Positions 9,936 through 19,933 of a stretch of DNA of 64,000 nucleotides are shown here, one piece after another. The translations under genes and the position numbers were made by a program. The DNA is taken from positions 62,001-126,000 of the forward strand of contig CALYLX010000143.1 in NCBI GenBank assembly GCA_944990035.1. Direction: 5' to 3'. The DNA comes from Clitopilus passeckerianus (taxonomy: Eukaryota > Basidiomycota > Agaricomycetes > Agaricales > Entolomataceae). The notes under the pieces were generated by a model. It had not been told where the DNA came from. It saw nothing but the letters and a program-made list of their open reading frames with translations, and did no database searches. The stretch's first letter is position 1. Each line of letters opens with the position of its first letter.

Positions 9936-10151
9936 TCATGTTTGCTGTGTAATAGCCCAGAGTTTACAGCCTAAGTTTCTTCGGTTCACCACCACTATTG
10001 CACTTTTGACGTTTCTGGCAACCTTGTTTTTGCTGTTGCTGCCTTCATCGGATTCATCATTTGGCGCTACCAAGGCATTGTCGACATCTGATTTAACTGA
10101 GCTCTTCAGTTGTTTCATTTCCAAGGCGATCTGCAGGGAGCCCAGGTGCAA
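9936..10151 (-). pseudogene. Short Ser/Asp/Lys-rich coding remnant
   Basis: A 71-codon minus-strand frame contains LQIALEMKQLKSSVKSDVDN and a segment rich in Asp, Glu and Ser, then basic residues. It resembles the linker upstream of the DUF6532 domain in fungal proteins and lies on the same strand, 600 bp upstream of that fragment. It could equally be a chance frame. Confidence 0.25.
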
Positions 10152-10189
10152 GCAAGATGACTTCTCCTGCTCCAGACACTTCCCCCCAC

Positions 10190-10486
10190 CTTTGCTCCTG
10201 ATTCCTCTATTGCTCAGATCAACTACGACTACATGGAGGATATCGACTTCCGTAACTCGCAGTCTGAGCTGCTTGGTGCTCTGGGTCAGGACCTCGCCTC
10301 CTCCAACATGTTCTTTCCTGGACCATACAACCCGGACTATCTTTCACAGGTCTATCCCACATCGGCAGATCCCCTCTCCTTCTCACCTTCGGGATTAACC
10401 GAAAACACGCAAAACAATGTTATCAGTCTACACTCCAACAAGCGCTGCCGCAGGAGCATTTTGCTTTTGCACTTCTCTATCAGATG
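10190..10486 (+). pseudogene. Short coding-like fragment, unknown protein
   Basis: A plus-strand frame of about 99 codons, open from about 10190, includes APDSSIAQINYDYMEDIDFR, SELLGALGQDLASSNMFFPG and DYLSQVYPTSADPLSF. The composition resembles a disordered region of a fungal regulatory protein. The last 20 residues look non-coding. No start, domain or family is recognised. Confidence 0.25.
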
Positions 10487-12022
10487 ACTATCTATAATAT
10501 ACTACAATAGTCTTGCAAAAGCCTACTACCCTATGTTTACCTATGTCTGCTTCATTAGTGTCTATGAAATTCTATGGGTGACAAATGAATTTCTATAGCA
10601 TTCTATGGAACTTTGTAATCAGGGCTTAACTCTGGTGATCTATAGGGGTACCATAAAAATCTACACTATTCTACAGAGACAATGTGCTGAACTATGCCTA
10701 ACTATATGCACTCTGATAACTTCTATAGACAACTAAGGATTCGCCTAAAACTAAGGCTTCCTAAGGCATTGGCATGCTAAACTATGTCCCCTATAAGGGA
10801 AGTGTAAATATCTACATAAAAATATGATTGAGGCACAAATACCTATGCACCCTATGGCTGAAGCCCCAGATTGCTAATGAGTGAAGAATAAAATGCAAGC
10901 ATTGGAGAAATCTCAAGGGTCTGGATACTCCGGACTCACAGAGAAGCCAGTGGAGTTGTTAATAGTCTCATCTGAGAAGTATTTCTTGATGCACCATGCT
11001 GTCTCCTGTCAGAAGATTGTATGCGGTTTGGCCTCCCAGGGTTCATGTTCGGGAACAGTGAGTTTGATGAGCCCAACTGCAGAGTCAATAGCAGTAATGG
11101 GAGGATCAAAGTGGGGTAACAGGTTGAAGTCAGGTGGGACAGCAATAGAAGGAGGAATACGTAGGCGGATAGGATGATTATTGACCGTTCTGGTAAGTAG
11201 AATCATAAATGGTGACGTAGAAAAGATGGCAAAGTGCCCTGCCAGCAAGGATACGTGTTAGAGGATGGGAAGAGGGAACTGGATGGCAATACTCCATGTT
11301 GGTGAAGAGGTAAGCGGCAGCTAGATAAGATAGCGAGAGTGGAGCTAACCCAACCTCACTAACAACCAAAACCACAACTAACGACTCCGAATTCGTGGGC
11401 CTCGTGTAGAATAGCACTCTTAGACACCGAAATACCCTTAGGTAGCGATGTAAATGTATATGTGTGTGTAAAATTGAATATATTTCAATTGGAATCCCTC
11501 AGTAATCAAATGATCACAAAACTAATATAAGTCTCAAGATCGAAGGCTTCGCACAGTCTCAAATCTAAGTAACACACCCGCAGTTGTGATACCGAATCTG
11601 GGCTATCGAATACTTGAATTCCGCGCAATGTACTATCTACAACTTTTATACTACCCTAAACCCCGCACAGACCATGTAAAATTTAGGATCTTGGCATTCG
11701 GCAACTTCGGCGGCCTTCCTTATATGTTAGAAAAGGTGTGGAAATAGTTTATGAGAGGTCCAGAATGATGTGCTCTCGAAAACTTGGAAAAACATTCAAA
11801 GTTCTGGCGTTGAAAGTAGACGCGATGGACTTTGCCGGTCGGTCCGTGAAGTTGATTGATCTCCGACGCGCGCCTGGGCGAATGGGATGTTACCCATCAG
11901 TCGGAGATCGAATCCACGTTGAATGCCTCATTCTCGACAATGGTCTTCATCTTTGTCAGAATTGCTCTGTATTCCGGTGAGTTCTGTTTGCCTTCAAACC
12001 ACTCGTAGTAGATAGATAACAC
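10487..12022. other. Degenerate stretch without a supported gene
   Basis: The part 10490-10870 is rich in CTATAG/CTATG words. At 11009-11248 the minus strand has an open stretch with IPPDFNLLPHFDPPITAIDS-like content (about 80 codons) that may be an old coding remnant. The plus-strand frame at 11738-11980 has no recognisable features. No element ends were found. Confidence 0.35.
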
Positions 12023-12705
12023 TCATATGTATTCATTAAAATCGTTAAATTTCAATAAATATTGGCTATATACAGCGGCAGCCGTGTCATTGGGATGTGG
12101 CATGATAAAATCACCACCATGTGCAGTAACACATGTGCGCATTGCATAAGAATATCCCCAAACATTATCCTGCTCGGTCCTGAATTCAAAAAGAAAGGGA
12201 GGGAGAGATGCATCATTGGAAGGAACCTCTAGAGATGGATCCGTGATGTTGTAGGCTGGTAGAGGACCTTGGGGATCCTCAGGGGTAGTGGCTGTGATTG
12301 GAGTGTTAGGCGGCATTGTGGCAAATTCTTGATGAGGCTGTACCACTACAACAGGTTGGCCATCATGATCCAGGTGGAAAGGTTCATCTAATGATGATCC
12401 CGAAGTGGTGAGCCCTGGCATTGACTCACTGGAGGCCGATGCTTGGTCGTGATTGAAAATTGGAGAATAAATAGGGGAATTATTGTTACAGTTACCTTGG
12501 ATACGCACCCGGACTCTTTTTCCTTTTACTCATCTACTATTACTATCCCCGCCCCGCTTACGTTTATTCAATTACTCAGTACTGCTGCGCATTACTCATC
12601 CCTTTAGCTATGATTACTCAGTATTCTCACGATCGTGAGATACTTGTACTATATTTATCATGACTCATCGTGACTCTTACTCTGACTCACTCCGAGTCAT
12701 ACATA

Positions 12706-14312
12706 CAGTGGGCAACAAAACCCTTCCAATGTTTGCTACTTTTTCAAAGATGTGTTAATAGCTGATGGAATAAATTATGTAAAATCTTGAAAATAATATA
12801 TATCATAGTTCAATGTCTTGGCTTGATGCTGACATAACTCTGAGGCTGTACTTCTACTTTTAGCAGGTGTTTCACACAGTACAAGGTGGTGACCCATTGG
12901 AAGGGTTTTGTTGCTACTGATTTTGAAAACAGAAATACATGGATTTTAGTACTTAGTCCACTTTCCCTTGGCCTCAACTACTGCCTGAATCCTCCTAGGC
13001 ATTGACTCTATTAAGTTCTGGCACACCTCTGCTGGAATAGCATTCCAAACCTCCTCCACCCTTGCCCAAAGTTCTAATACTCCACTAGGTGGAGAATTGT
13101 ACTTGCTAAGCTCTTTTTTGACATAAACCCAAAGATGTTCAATAGGGTTCATATCAGGAGAGTTTGCTGGCCAGATTAGAACCTTCATCCTGTGGTCTTC
13201 AAACCATTCCTTGGCCATGTTGCTGGTGTGCTTGGGGTCGTTATCCTGCTGGAAAATCATATCCTTCACTTTTACCTTATAGTACTTCAGGCTATCCTGA
13301 AGTTCCTCCTCTAGAATTGAAGTGTAAAGGACCTTGTCCATAGTACCTTCAATTCTTGTAGCATATCCAACCCCATCCCACCCCATACAGCCCCACATCA
13401 TAATATTTCCTCCTCCAAATTTCCGGGTTTCTTTGACACGTCGCTTGTTAAGCCCTTCCTCCTTCCCTGCCCATACTCTCTCATTCCCATCTGCCCCAAA
13501 CCAGTTGATTTTAGTCTCATCAGACCAATAGACCTTCTTCCAATCATCTACAGTCCAGTCCTTATGCCTCTCTGCAAACTCCTTCCGTGCCCAAATATGC
13601 TTCTGGTCAAGTGCAGGTCGTTTCACCTTTCTGAAGGACTTCCAACCAGTGTTTTTGAGGTTTCTGCATACTGTCTGAGGTGTGACAGTTGTGTTGGTAA
13701 TATCTTGAAGAACTCTAGCAGCCTGAACAGCTGTAGAAATCTTGCCCATGCGCATGTTGAGTTTAGTATATTCGATGTTGGCAGGTGTAAGCTTGGGAGG
13801 ACGGCCACCAGATGACTTGGGAAGGTGAGAACAGTGCTTGTCACGTATTCTGCTGATAGAAGCAAGGCCAATTCCAGTCTCTTTATGGATATGAGTGGCA
13901 GAGAGGCCGGTATGAAGCAGTTCAATGACACAAGTAGTTTGAGCCTTAGTGAGAGTGCGCATGATGGGTTGGGGGCAAAGTAGCACTTGGGTCAGCTGTA
14001 TATATAATGTACTGACACTCTAGTCACATGACTTTGTTGACTACAATCAACAAACTCAAGTATCATGTGATAAGTCACATGATTACTGGATTCAGAACAC
14101 CTAGCAACAAAACCCTTCCAATGGGTCACCACCTTGTACTGTGTGAAACACCTGCTAAAAGTGGAAGTACAGCCTCAGAGTTATGTCAGCATCAAGCCAA
14201 GACATTGAACTATGATATATATTATTTTCAAGATTTTACATAATTTATTCCATCAGCTATTAACACATCTTTGAAAAAGTAGCAAACATTGGAAGGGTTT
14301 TGTTGCCCACTG
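12706..14312 (-). mobile_element. Tc1/mariner element, family A copy 2 (1607 bp)
   Basis: TIRs of 209 bp (12706-12914 and 14104-14312) begin CAGTGGGCAACAAAACCC. TA flanks lie at 12704-12705 and 14313-14314. The transposase is on the minus strand. TIR motifs and layout equal copy 1, with moderate sequence divergence. The nesting shows it is younger than the solo LTR. Confidence 0.93.
12946..13986 (-). CDS. Tc1-like DD34E transposase (family A copy 2, apparently intact)
   Basis: This 346-aa protein has the complete family layout: an N-terminal helix-turn-helix (LTKAQTTCVIELLHTGLSAT), the GRPPKL linker, a second DNA-binding segment (RNLKNTGWKSFRKVKRPALD) and the DDE domain. Catalytic residues are visible as D in YWSDETKINWFG, D in FQQDNDPKHTS and E in SPDMNPIEHLW, with spacing DD34E. 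It ends with AKGKWTKY, the natural terminus that copy 1 has lost. No stop or frameshift is visible, and both TIRs and TA sites are present. This is one of the two best candidates in the window for an active DNA transposon. Neighbouring sequence is only its host LTR. Confidence 0.93.
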   Translation of the reverse strand: MLLCPQPIMRTLTKAQTTCVIELLHTGLSATHIHKETGIGLASISRIRDKHCSHLPKSSGGRPPKLTPANIEYTKLNMRMGKISTAVQAARVLQDITNTTVTPQTVCRNLKNTGWKSFRKVKRPALDQKHIWARKEFAERHKDWTVDDWKKVYWSDETKINWFGADGNERVWAGKEEGLNKRRVKETRKFGGGNIMMWGCMGWDGVGYATRIEGTMDKVLYTSILEEELQDSLKYYKVKVKDMIFQQDNDPKHTSNMAKEWFEDHRMKVLIWPANSPDMNPIEHLWVYVKKELSKYNSPPSGVLELWARVEEVWNAIPAEVCQNLIESMPRRIQAVVEAKGKWTKY

Positions 14313-14692
14313 TACTTACTTTTGCTTACTTAGCATTGCTGCGCAATGCTTAACCCTTAGCCCTACTTACCATGTATAAATACTTTCACGCTTTTGGTCT
14401 TGCTTCCTCAGCTTGACCTAAAAGCCTATACATCGCTATTTGCTTTACCTTCGACTCGCTCGATTACTCTCGCTCGTCTCTACAAAGGCTGGTAGAGGAC
14501 TAAGCAGCTGAACTCTTGATACTTGGTTAAGCACGTAGCGATACTAGCTTAACAATTATTAGATGAAGAATTTGAATGATGAGAGGATGCACCAAAGGAG
14601 GGGGAAGAGTATGAAGAGTGATGAGAAGGAGTAGGAGAGTGGGCAGGGGGTAAATTGATAACAATAGGATCGTAAGGAGCACCCTGGCAACA

Positions 14693-16446
14693 GGTCCCTG
14701 CTCGTTCTATCACTGCCCCTCCGCGCATTAGAGCGCCTCTGGGCATTGCTGAAGGTGAAGCCATTCTTGCTTCTCGCGCTGCAGCCAAGGCAAAGCGCAA
14801 GAAGAACAGTGACTCCTCCCCTCCCACCGAGCACGCTAGCTCTCCAGAAAAGAGACAGCGGGCTGGTACTATCACCCCGGCTTCTGTTGAACAGCAAGCC
14901 CCTCCTCCTACTGAGGAACCAGTACCTGGCTCCTCAGTTTCATCACCTCCCACTCCCTCTGCCCCCTCCTTGAAGCATGTGGAAGAAACCATTCAACTTG
15001 TCTCTGCACAAGTTGAATCTATTCGTGAGCAGGGCCTCTCTCTAGAGGTCCCTGCTTCTGCCAACATTGGTGCTGCGCTTATTCAGCTTGTCCGGGTGGC
15101 TAGTGCTAGCGGTCTGCTTTGCGCAGCGGTTAACACCAATCCCAACATTCAGGCAGGTTTCGGCAATTTGGGGGGCAATCCTACCCCAGGTGGCGGCGCT
15201 CCTGCTCCGTCCGCCTCCACTCCCGCGTCTTCCCGGCCTAACCCGGGTCGGAAGACTGCTCCTCCTCCCGTTCCTCCCCGGAACCCGGCTCGTCCCTATG
15301 GGCGCCCTGTCAACGTGGCAGGTGCTGCTCCATCTGGTGGTTGTGTGAAGGTTTCGCCCAAGGGCACCTTTGCACGCGTTGTTGCAACCGCAACAGCGGC
15401 TAACGCCGCTGTCGCGCCTGCTCCCTCCACCCCCACCGTTAAGTGCTCTGGTGCTAAAGTGGGTAGTGACATCACTGCTCTGGCCACTCTGGCTAGGGCC
15501 TATCCCAATCTGGATGCTGAGCAACTTGCTCACATCCACTTGAAGGCCTCTGGCTGTCCTTCTCCTGCACCCAAACCTACCTAGGTTAAGGTACACTCCA
15601 CTACACGTGGTCCTTCTTGCAAGAGGATCATTTTCATCCCCACCGCGACTGTCAATACTTCAGTCTCTCTTGAGTCTATAGTGGCGACAGTCAATCGCGG
15701 CCTCACCAAGAGGTCAAAACTCCGCATTGAGACTGCCTCCCTTGGCATGGGAGGCTACTTCATGCACAGCACTCAGGTCCCCAATGCTGCCAACCTTGAG
15801 ATCATCTCCGAGTGGCTGGTCAAGGCCTTCCCAGCTGGCACCCCCGCTTTCACCTGTGAGGTACCGCAGTCGCGGTCCTACCTCAAAATTGTCAACGCCC
15901 CCTACCTCTCTGTCAACGCTGACGGGAGGAGGTCACCCTATCCCGCCCTGCCATTGAGTCTATACTCACAACAGGTGATACCCTTCACGGTGCACAGTTG
16001 GCCGCTCCTCCGCGAGTTGTTCACAACTCAAAGACGGCCAACTCCTGCACTGTCTTCTTCGAGGTCTGGGACACCCGCCGGGGTGCTTGCCTCCGTGACC
16101 TAGATGGGACATGTGTCCTTGTCTATGGTTGTTCCTGCCTACTTTGCGGTGCGGAAAAAAGGCCTGGAGTCCCTCAGTGTCAGCGCTGCTGGCACTTTGG
16201 TCATACTGCAGACAAATGCCCTGTCAAGGGCGATGTCTGCTCTCATTGCGGGGGGCCTCACAATAGGGCCCTCCATCGTCGTCTAGCATCTTGCTGCAAG
16301 GGCAATGCCAACGCTACCCCACCAGTGGCTCCTACCCCAGATGGGACCCCCTGCTCTCACTCTGCCAAGTGCGTCAACTGTGGCAAGCATCACTCTTCCG
16401 ATGACCGCAAATGCGTGTTCTGGAAGAATCGCTTCAATATCAACTG
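14693..16446 (+). pseudogene. LINE ORF1 (nucleic-acid-binding Gag-like protein), diverged subfamily
   Basis: ORF1 proteins bind the LINE RNA and form the RNP. Here an open frame runs from about 14693 through a Pro/Ala/Ser-rich region to a TAG at 15582-15584. It continues in the same frame to about 15960, then shifts frame and ends at 16446. The last part has the typical knuckles: CQRCWHFGHTADKC (CCHC), CSHCGGPHNRALHRR and CVNCGKHHSSDDRKC. The segment TVFFEVWDTRRG corresponds to VVFFDFWDTRSG of copies I and J. With one nonsense codon, one frameshift and no 5' end, it is not functional. Confidence 0.75.
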
Positions 16447-16550
16447 ACTCGGCCACGACGCCAACGCCCAACTGGGCGTCCAGCGCTTGTCTTTACACGC
16501 CGCCATACTCTATGCAGGTGCCGTTCCACCATGCACCCTTTACCCCTACT
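14693..16550 (+). mobile_element. LINE copy A: diverged ORF1 region, truncated at both ends
   Basis: This piece holds only ORF1-type sequence on the plus strand. It interrupts the unknown gene at about 14690 and is followed directly by minus-strand LINE copy B at about 16551. Its ORF1 is clearly related in layout to those of copies I and J (DTR-x-G motif region and zinc knuckles) but differs strongly in sequence, so it represents a second, older subfamily. Confidence 0.7.
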
Positions 16551-19108
16551 AAGGTAAGATGCAAAGGAGTTGCAGACCTCTGGCGCGAAGCCCAGTCTGC
16601 GTAGTATGCGTAGCAGCATTTCGTGGTTAAGGGAGGGGAAGAACTGAGCAAGGTCAAATGCGACCACGCTTGTCTTCAACCCTCTAGCCCAACCGGCTTT
16701 GACGATGTGAGTGAGATAAACACCCGCATCCTCAGTGAAATGTTGGCGTGCACCTCCAAACTGGTTGGGGTGGAACACACCGAATTGCTGCGCTTCAAAC
16801 TGCATCCGGTTTGCAAGCATCTTCTCAAAGAGTTTCCCCAGCGTGTTAAGCAACACAATAGGGCGGAACATCTTGGGAGTTGAATAGTCCGGTTTGCCAG
16901 GCTTTGGAACAATGGCAGAACGCGACTCTTTGAAGTGAGAAGGCCAGTGACCAACCCGAAGGCAGGCATTAGCAATCTCGACAAATTTGGTTGCAATGAC
17001 AGTGTCAGCAACCATGGATTTGAGCTGATACCATGTGAGGTGATCAGGACCAGGAGCAGAAGTGTTTGAGCACTTTGCAAGTTCTTCTCTAAGCTCATTG
17101 ACACCAAAGTCCCACCACTCGCGCGGAGGAGGCTAAGGCACGTCGTTGAGCACAGAGGGGTCAACAGGGCGATCAGACGCCGAGTTGTATGTTGAATCAA
17201 AAGCAGCCCAAAGCGACGCAAGGGAGTTGCAAAGTTCACCATTGTAGCGAATTGCTTCGTGAGTAGGGAGCTCGCACTGTTTGGCCCAGCGCATAAGATC
17301 CCATAGACGCTTGTTGGTAGTAGCGATTGTCTGAATCCTACTATCAAAGAACTTGCGCTTGGCCACTTTAGTGGTCCTGCGGAACACCTTGTAATTAGCG
17401 ACCGCCCTGGAAGCACGATACACTCTGACAGCCTCAGAGCACTCAGGATTCCACCAGGACTTTGACTTGGTGGAGATGCGAGCAGTCTTTGAGTTGTTAT
17501 CCCAAGACTGCTTAATAGCAGTTGCAATGGCGCCAGTGCACCGTTCAATTGCTTCTGCTGTTGTGAGAGCGGTTGTATCCAATGCTCGCAACAAAGAGGA
17601 CAGTTCTTTAAGGAACTCTTCCTCTTGCTCACTGCCCTTTGGCAGAGTGATGCGCTCAGCAGCCAGCTGCACAGGCTGGATAGGGAGCGTGACGGTCAAG
17701 GGAGCGTGGTCAGAGGGTCCTTTCCACTCTGTGACCACACTGTGTGAAGTCCCTGCAGTGCAACCCACAGGGAGGAAGAATAGATCAATGACTGACGGCC
17801 TAAGGCTGCCAGCATGTGGGAAGTGAGTAGGAGTGCGTTCTGGTAGAACAGTAACCTCCAAACCCAGGTCAAGCGCAACATCACACAGTTCAGTCGCAAC
17901 ATGATTTGTAGAGTCATAGTCTGGATCCCAGACTGACGACTTGCAGTTTAAGTCTCCTGCCATGCAAAGCATGCTTGGGAGACGTGGGGCATTGTCACAC
18001 AACCAGCGAATGGCAGTACCATCCCCTAGGCTAGAGTAGACATTGGCGAAGTGTATTTGAGCACCAGCGCTCCATGCGCATACCGCGCGCCTCACACGCG
18101 CAGTTCTGGGTCATGCACCCATTGGCAAATTCCGCGCACGCTTCAACCTGGGTGGGGAGACAGCGTGTGCATGCAACTGGCGCATTCTGGAAACTAGGGG
18201 ACACATCCTTCACCAGTGTGCGCACTTCCAACGACGGCCCAACCAGCGCTTGCGCCGGGAGCTGTCGTCCTTCTTGTTCTTCCTCGAGAACAACCCTGCC
18301 ACTTTTGCGTTTCCTTCGCAACAGCCTCCACCGCCGTTTCCCAAAGCCAGGAAGACATAGCGATGTGGGCCACCTGACAAGGCCCCCACACGCCTCCGCG
18401 ATGCCCTCCCCGCTGCGGGGGGCCATCGCCGACGAATGCCCGTAACAGGCTCCACTGCACCGCCGCGCCCAGACGATCTTGTCTGGGTACCGGGTGCACA
18501 CCAATTTGTTCGCAGAGAACAGGCCGAAGCGTCTGGCATGGTTTTCCATGCATAGGTGTCAGTGCTCCATCCTTCATATAGCGGCAAGCCTGGCCTCCAG
18601 GGTTCTTGCTGCTTCTGCGGGGTGTTGCGCGCTACCATACTCGCTAAGAGATTTATCCTCGGGGGCCACCCTAGCTTGCTCTTTGGTGCACCTCGTATTC
18701 AGTGTAGTTCACTTGACAAACACGGTTTCTTTACTTACGTTAGTATACAATGCATGTATTTAGGTACTTGCGACCGGACTGCGATCGGGCGCCGGAATAT
18801 AAGTTGTCAGACGCCCCCTCCGGGGGCGTAGGGCTTTGATATACAAAACAAAAAAAAAGAGCACCAGCGCTCCCATACAGTGTTGTGACCACCACATCAT
18901 TGTGGTTGGCGAGGTCAGTGCGAAATGCAGGCCTCATGCCTGCAAGACGCCTATGCACAAACATCATAACGCGTGGGCGGTCAGTCTCAGATGCTGGACG
19001 TCTAAACATGACCAGCCAGTCTGGGTGAGTGGGAGCACAAATCACCGCCTCCCCTTCCGGGTTGGTAGTGGACACAGTGCGACGTATAAGCCTCCAGGGA
19101 GGCTCTTG
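16551..19108 (-). mobile_element. LINE copy B: minus-strand endonuclease-RT fragment, split by copy C
   Basis: Minus-strand ORF2 sequence runs from the endonuclease N-terminal part (19108) to the RT palm (16551). It is interrupted at 18074-18858 by copy C, which has a 15-bp duplication of copy B sequence. Both outer ends are truncated and join plus-strand LINE pieces (A on the left, D on the right). It has no 3' end or poly(A). Confidence 0.8.
16551..19108 (-). pseudogene. LINE ORF2 fragment of copy B: endonuclease plus N-terminal half of RT
   Basis: On the minus strand the order is: EN segment QEPPWRLIRRTVSTTNPEG (18874-19108); then, after copy C, AGAQIHFANVYSS, the EN active-site region MAGDLNCKSSVWDPD and SDHAPLTVTL; then a linker with WWNPECSEAVRVYRASRA; then the RT fingers and palm start (PIVLLNTLGKLFEKMLAN, FDLAQFFPSLNHEML). 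The frame is broken by a TAG near 17133 where other copies read CAG. The YVDD box, RNase H and 3' end are absent. The changes GDLNCKS (GDFNCKS elsewhere) and VANYKVF (VADYKAF elsewhere) show age. It cannot encode an active enzyme. Confidence 0.85.
18074..18858 (+). mobile_element. LINE copy C: 5'-truncated 3' end with target duplication
   Basis: This plus-strand piece starts in the ORF2 C-terminal region just after RNase H and runs through the 3' UTR to an A-rich tail (about 18842-18858). It is flanked by GAGCACCAGCGCTCC at 18059-18073 and again at 18859-18873, a perfect 15-bp target duplication within copy B. The coding part holds the zinc-finger region (CACNW-type) and a frame ended early by TAG near 18359, where other copies read a different codon. 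This is a classical dead-on-arrival 5'-truncated LINE insertion. Confidence 0.92.
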
Positions 19109-19924
19109 CACAGCGACCTGGGCATCATCCGGGTCGCTGTTGAGCGTGTTTGGTACCCTGTCACTGAAGGTGCCAACCCATCTCCCACCGTCCACGCTGC
19201 TGTGGAGGTTCCCACGTCGCGTTCTTATGCGCGCATCACAGGAGTGCCCTACTTCACCTTTGGTGCGGTGGGCAGCACTCCTATCACTGCTGATGCGGTC
19301 CTAGCACTGCTGCGTCAAGATCCTGCTACTAGTGCGCTCCAGCTTGCTGGAATGCCTCGTGTGCACCGCAACTCACGCACGCATGATATGTGCGTCGTGT
19401 TCTTCGACTTTTGGGACACCAGGTCTGGTACCTCCCTCAAGGCCATTACACACAAGAAGATCTCCATTGGAGGGCGCTTGTGCCTCATCTCCCCTGCAAG
19501 CGTCCATGCTGGCGTTCCGCAGTGTCAACGCTGCTGGGCTTGGGGTCATCCCTCTGCCACCTGCAGGCAGCAGTTCAACTCCTGCGCGCATTGCGGCTAT
19601 GGCCATGATTCGCGCAACCATCGCAAGCTTGCCCACTGCTGCTGGGGCAAGCCTGACGCTAATCCTCCGGTGCCTGCCACTCCTGATGGCGCACCATGCC
19701 CACATGCACCTAGGTGCATCAACTGTGGCAAGGAGCACGAGGCTGATTCGCCCAAGTGCCCTTTTGCAAGACATCGGTTTGATGCTGGCTGGATCCAGCG
19801 CCGATATGCTGTCAACGATGCGGTAGGCTTTTCTGTTAAAGCGCCGCAGAGTTATACTGACGTACTACCACCCAGGAGGAGACCGATACAGATTGGTCGG
19901 GGTGAACGCAATGCCCGCACTTAG
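19109..19924 (+). pseudogene. LINE ORF1, C-terminal part (copy D)
   Basis: This is the C-terminal 270 codons of the ORF1 RNA-binding protein without its start. It includes EVPTSRSYARITGVPYFTFG, VVFFDFWDTRSGTSLK and the zinc-knuckle block: CQRCWAWGHPSATC (CCHC), CAHCGYGHDSRNHRK and CINCGKEHEADSPKC. The stop (19922-19924) is followed 9 nt later by the ORF2 ATG at 19934. That spacing fits reinitiation or stop-coupled translation of ORF2, as discussed for other two-ORF LINEs (inference). Only the missing N-terminus makes it a fragment; the remaining frame is open. Confidence 0.85.
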
Positions 19925-19933
19925 TTTTACTTT

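Larger units (their letters stand above)
12484..14554 (+). repeat. Solo LTR of the gypsy family, interrupted by Tc1 copy 2
   Basis: The sequence runs from TGTTACAG at 12484 to TTAACA at 14554 and is about 462 bp once the Tc1 element is removed. The flanks are ATTAT (12479-12483) and ATTAT (14555-14559), a perfect 5-bp target duplication. Its sequence matches the LTR at 1923-2384. The Tc1 element entered at a TA within the TGACTC-rich part of the LTR. Confidence 0.93.
12023..14690 (-). pseudogene. Unknown gene split by a solo LTR (itself split by Tc1 copy 2)
   Basis: Minus-strand coding sequence lies on both sides of the solo LTR. The upstream part (about 14690-14555) ends with SSPSFGASSHHSNSSSNN. 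The downstream part (12483-12023) continues with SPIYSPIFNHDQASASSES and ends at a stop at 12023. Removing the LTR and one ATTAT copy joins them in one uninterrupted frame, so the insertion hit coding sequence. The joined protein is rich in Ser, Pro, His and Asp, with a more ordered C-terminal segment (FEFRTEQDNVWGYSYAMRTC). No domain is recognised. Upstream of 14690 the gene is cut by LINE copy A. It may be a host gene or a gene of an older element. Confidence 0.5.

Noticed and set aside
11738..11980. 80-codon plus-strand frame as a host gene
   Set aside because: No domain, no neighbours and no extension beyond the frame. It was left as unexplained sequence.
15042..15596. 184-codon minus-strand frame opposite LINE copy A ORF1
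   Set aside because: It is antisense to the Ala/Pro-rich ORF1, is Arg/Gly/Ser-rich by complement, and has no domain.
18186..18638. Long minus-strand open frames opposite the LINE ORF2 C-terminus (also at 23436-24028, 27286-27716, 34157-34681 and the plus-strand equivalents at 39365-39951)
   Set aside because: They recur at the same place opposite every LINE copy and follow from the codon composition of ORF2. They show no independent conservation or start signals.
16551..18858. Twin-priming (5' inverted LINE) explanation for copies B and C
   Set aside because: Copy C is flanked by a perfect 15-bp duplication of copy B sequence and B continues beyond C, so these are two separate insertions.
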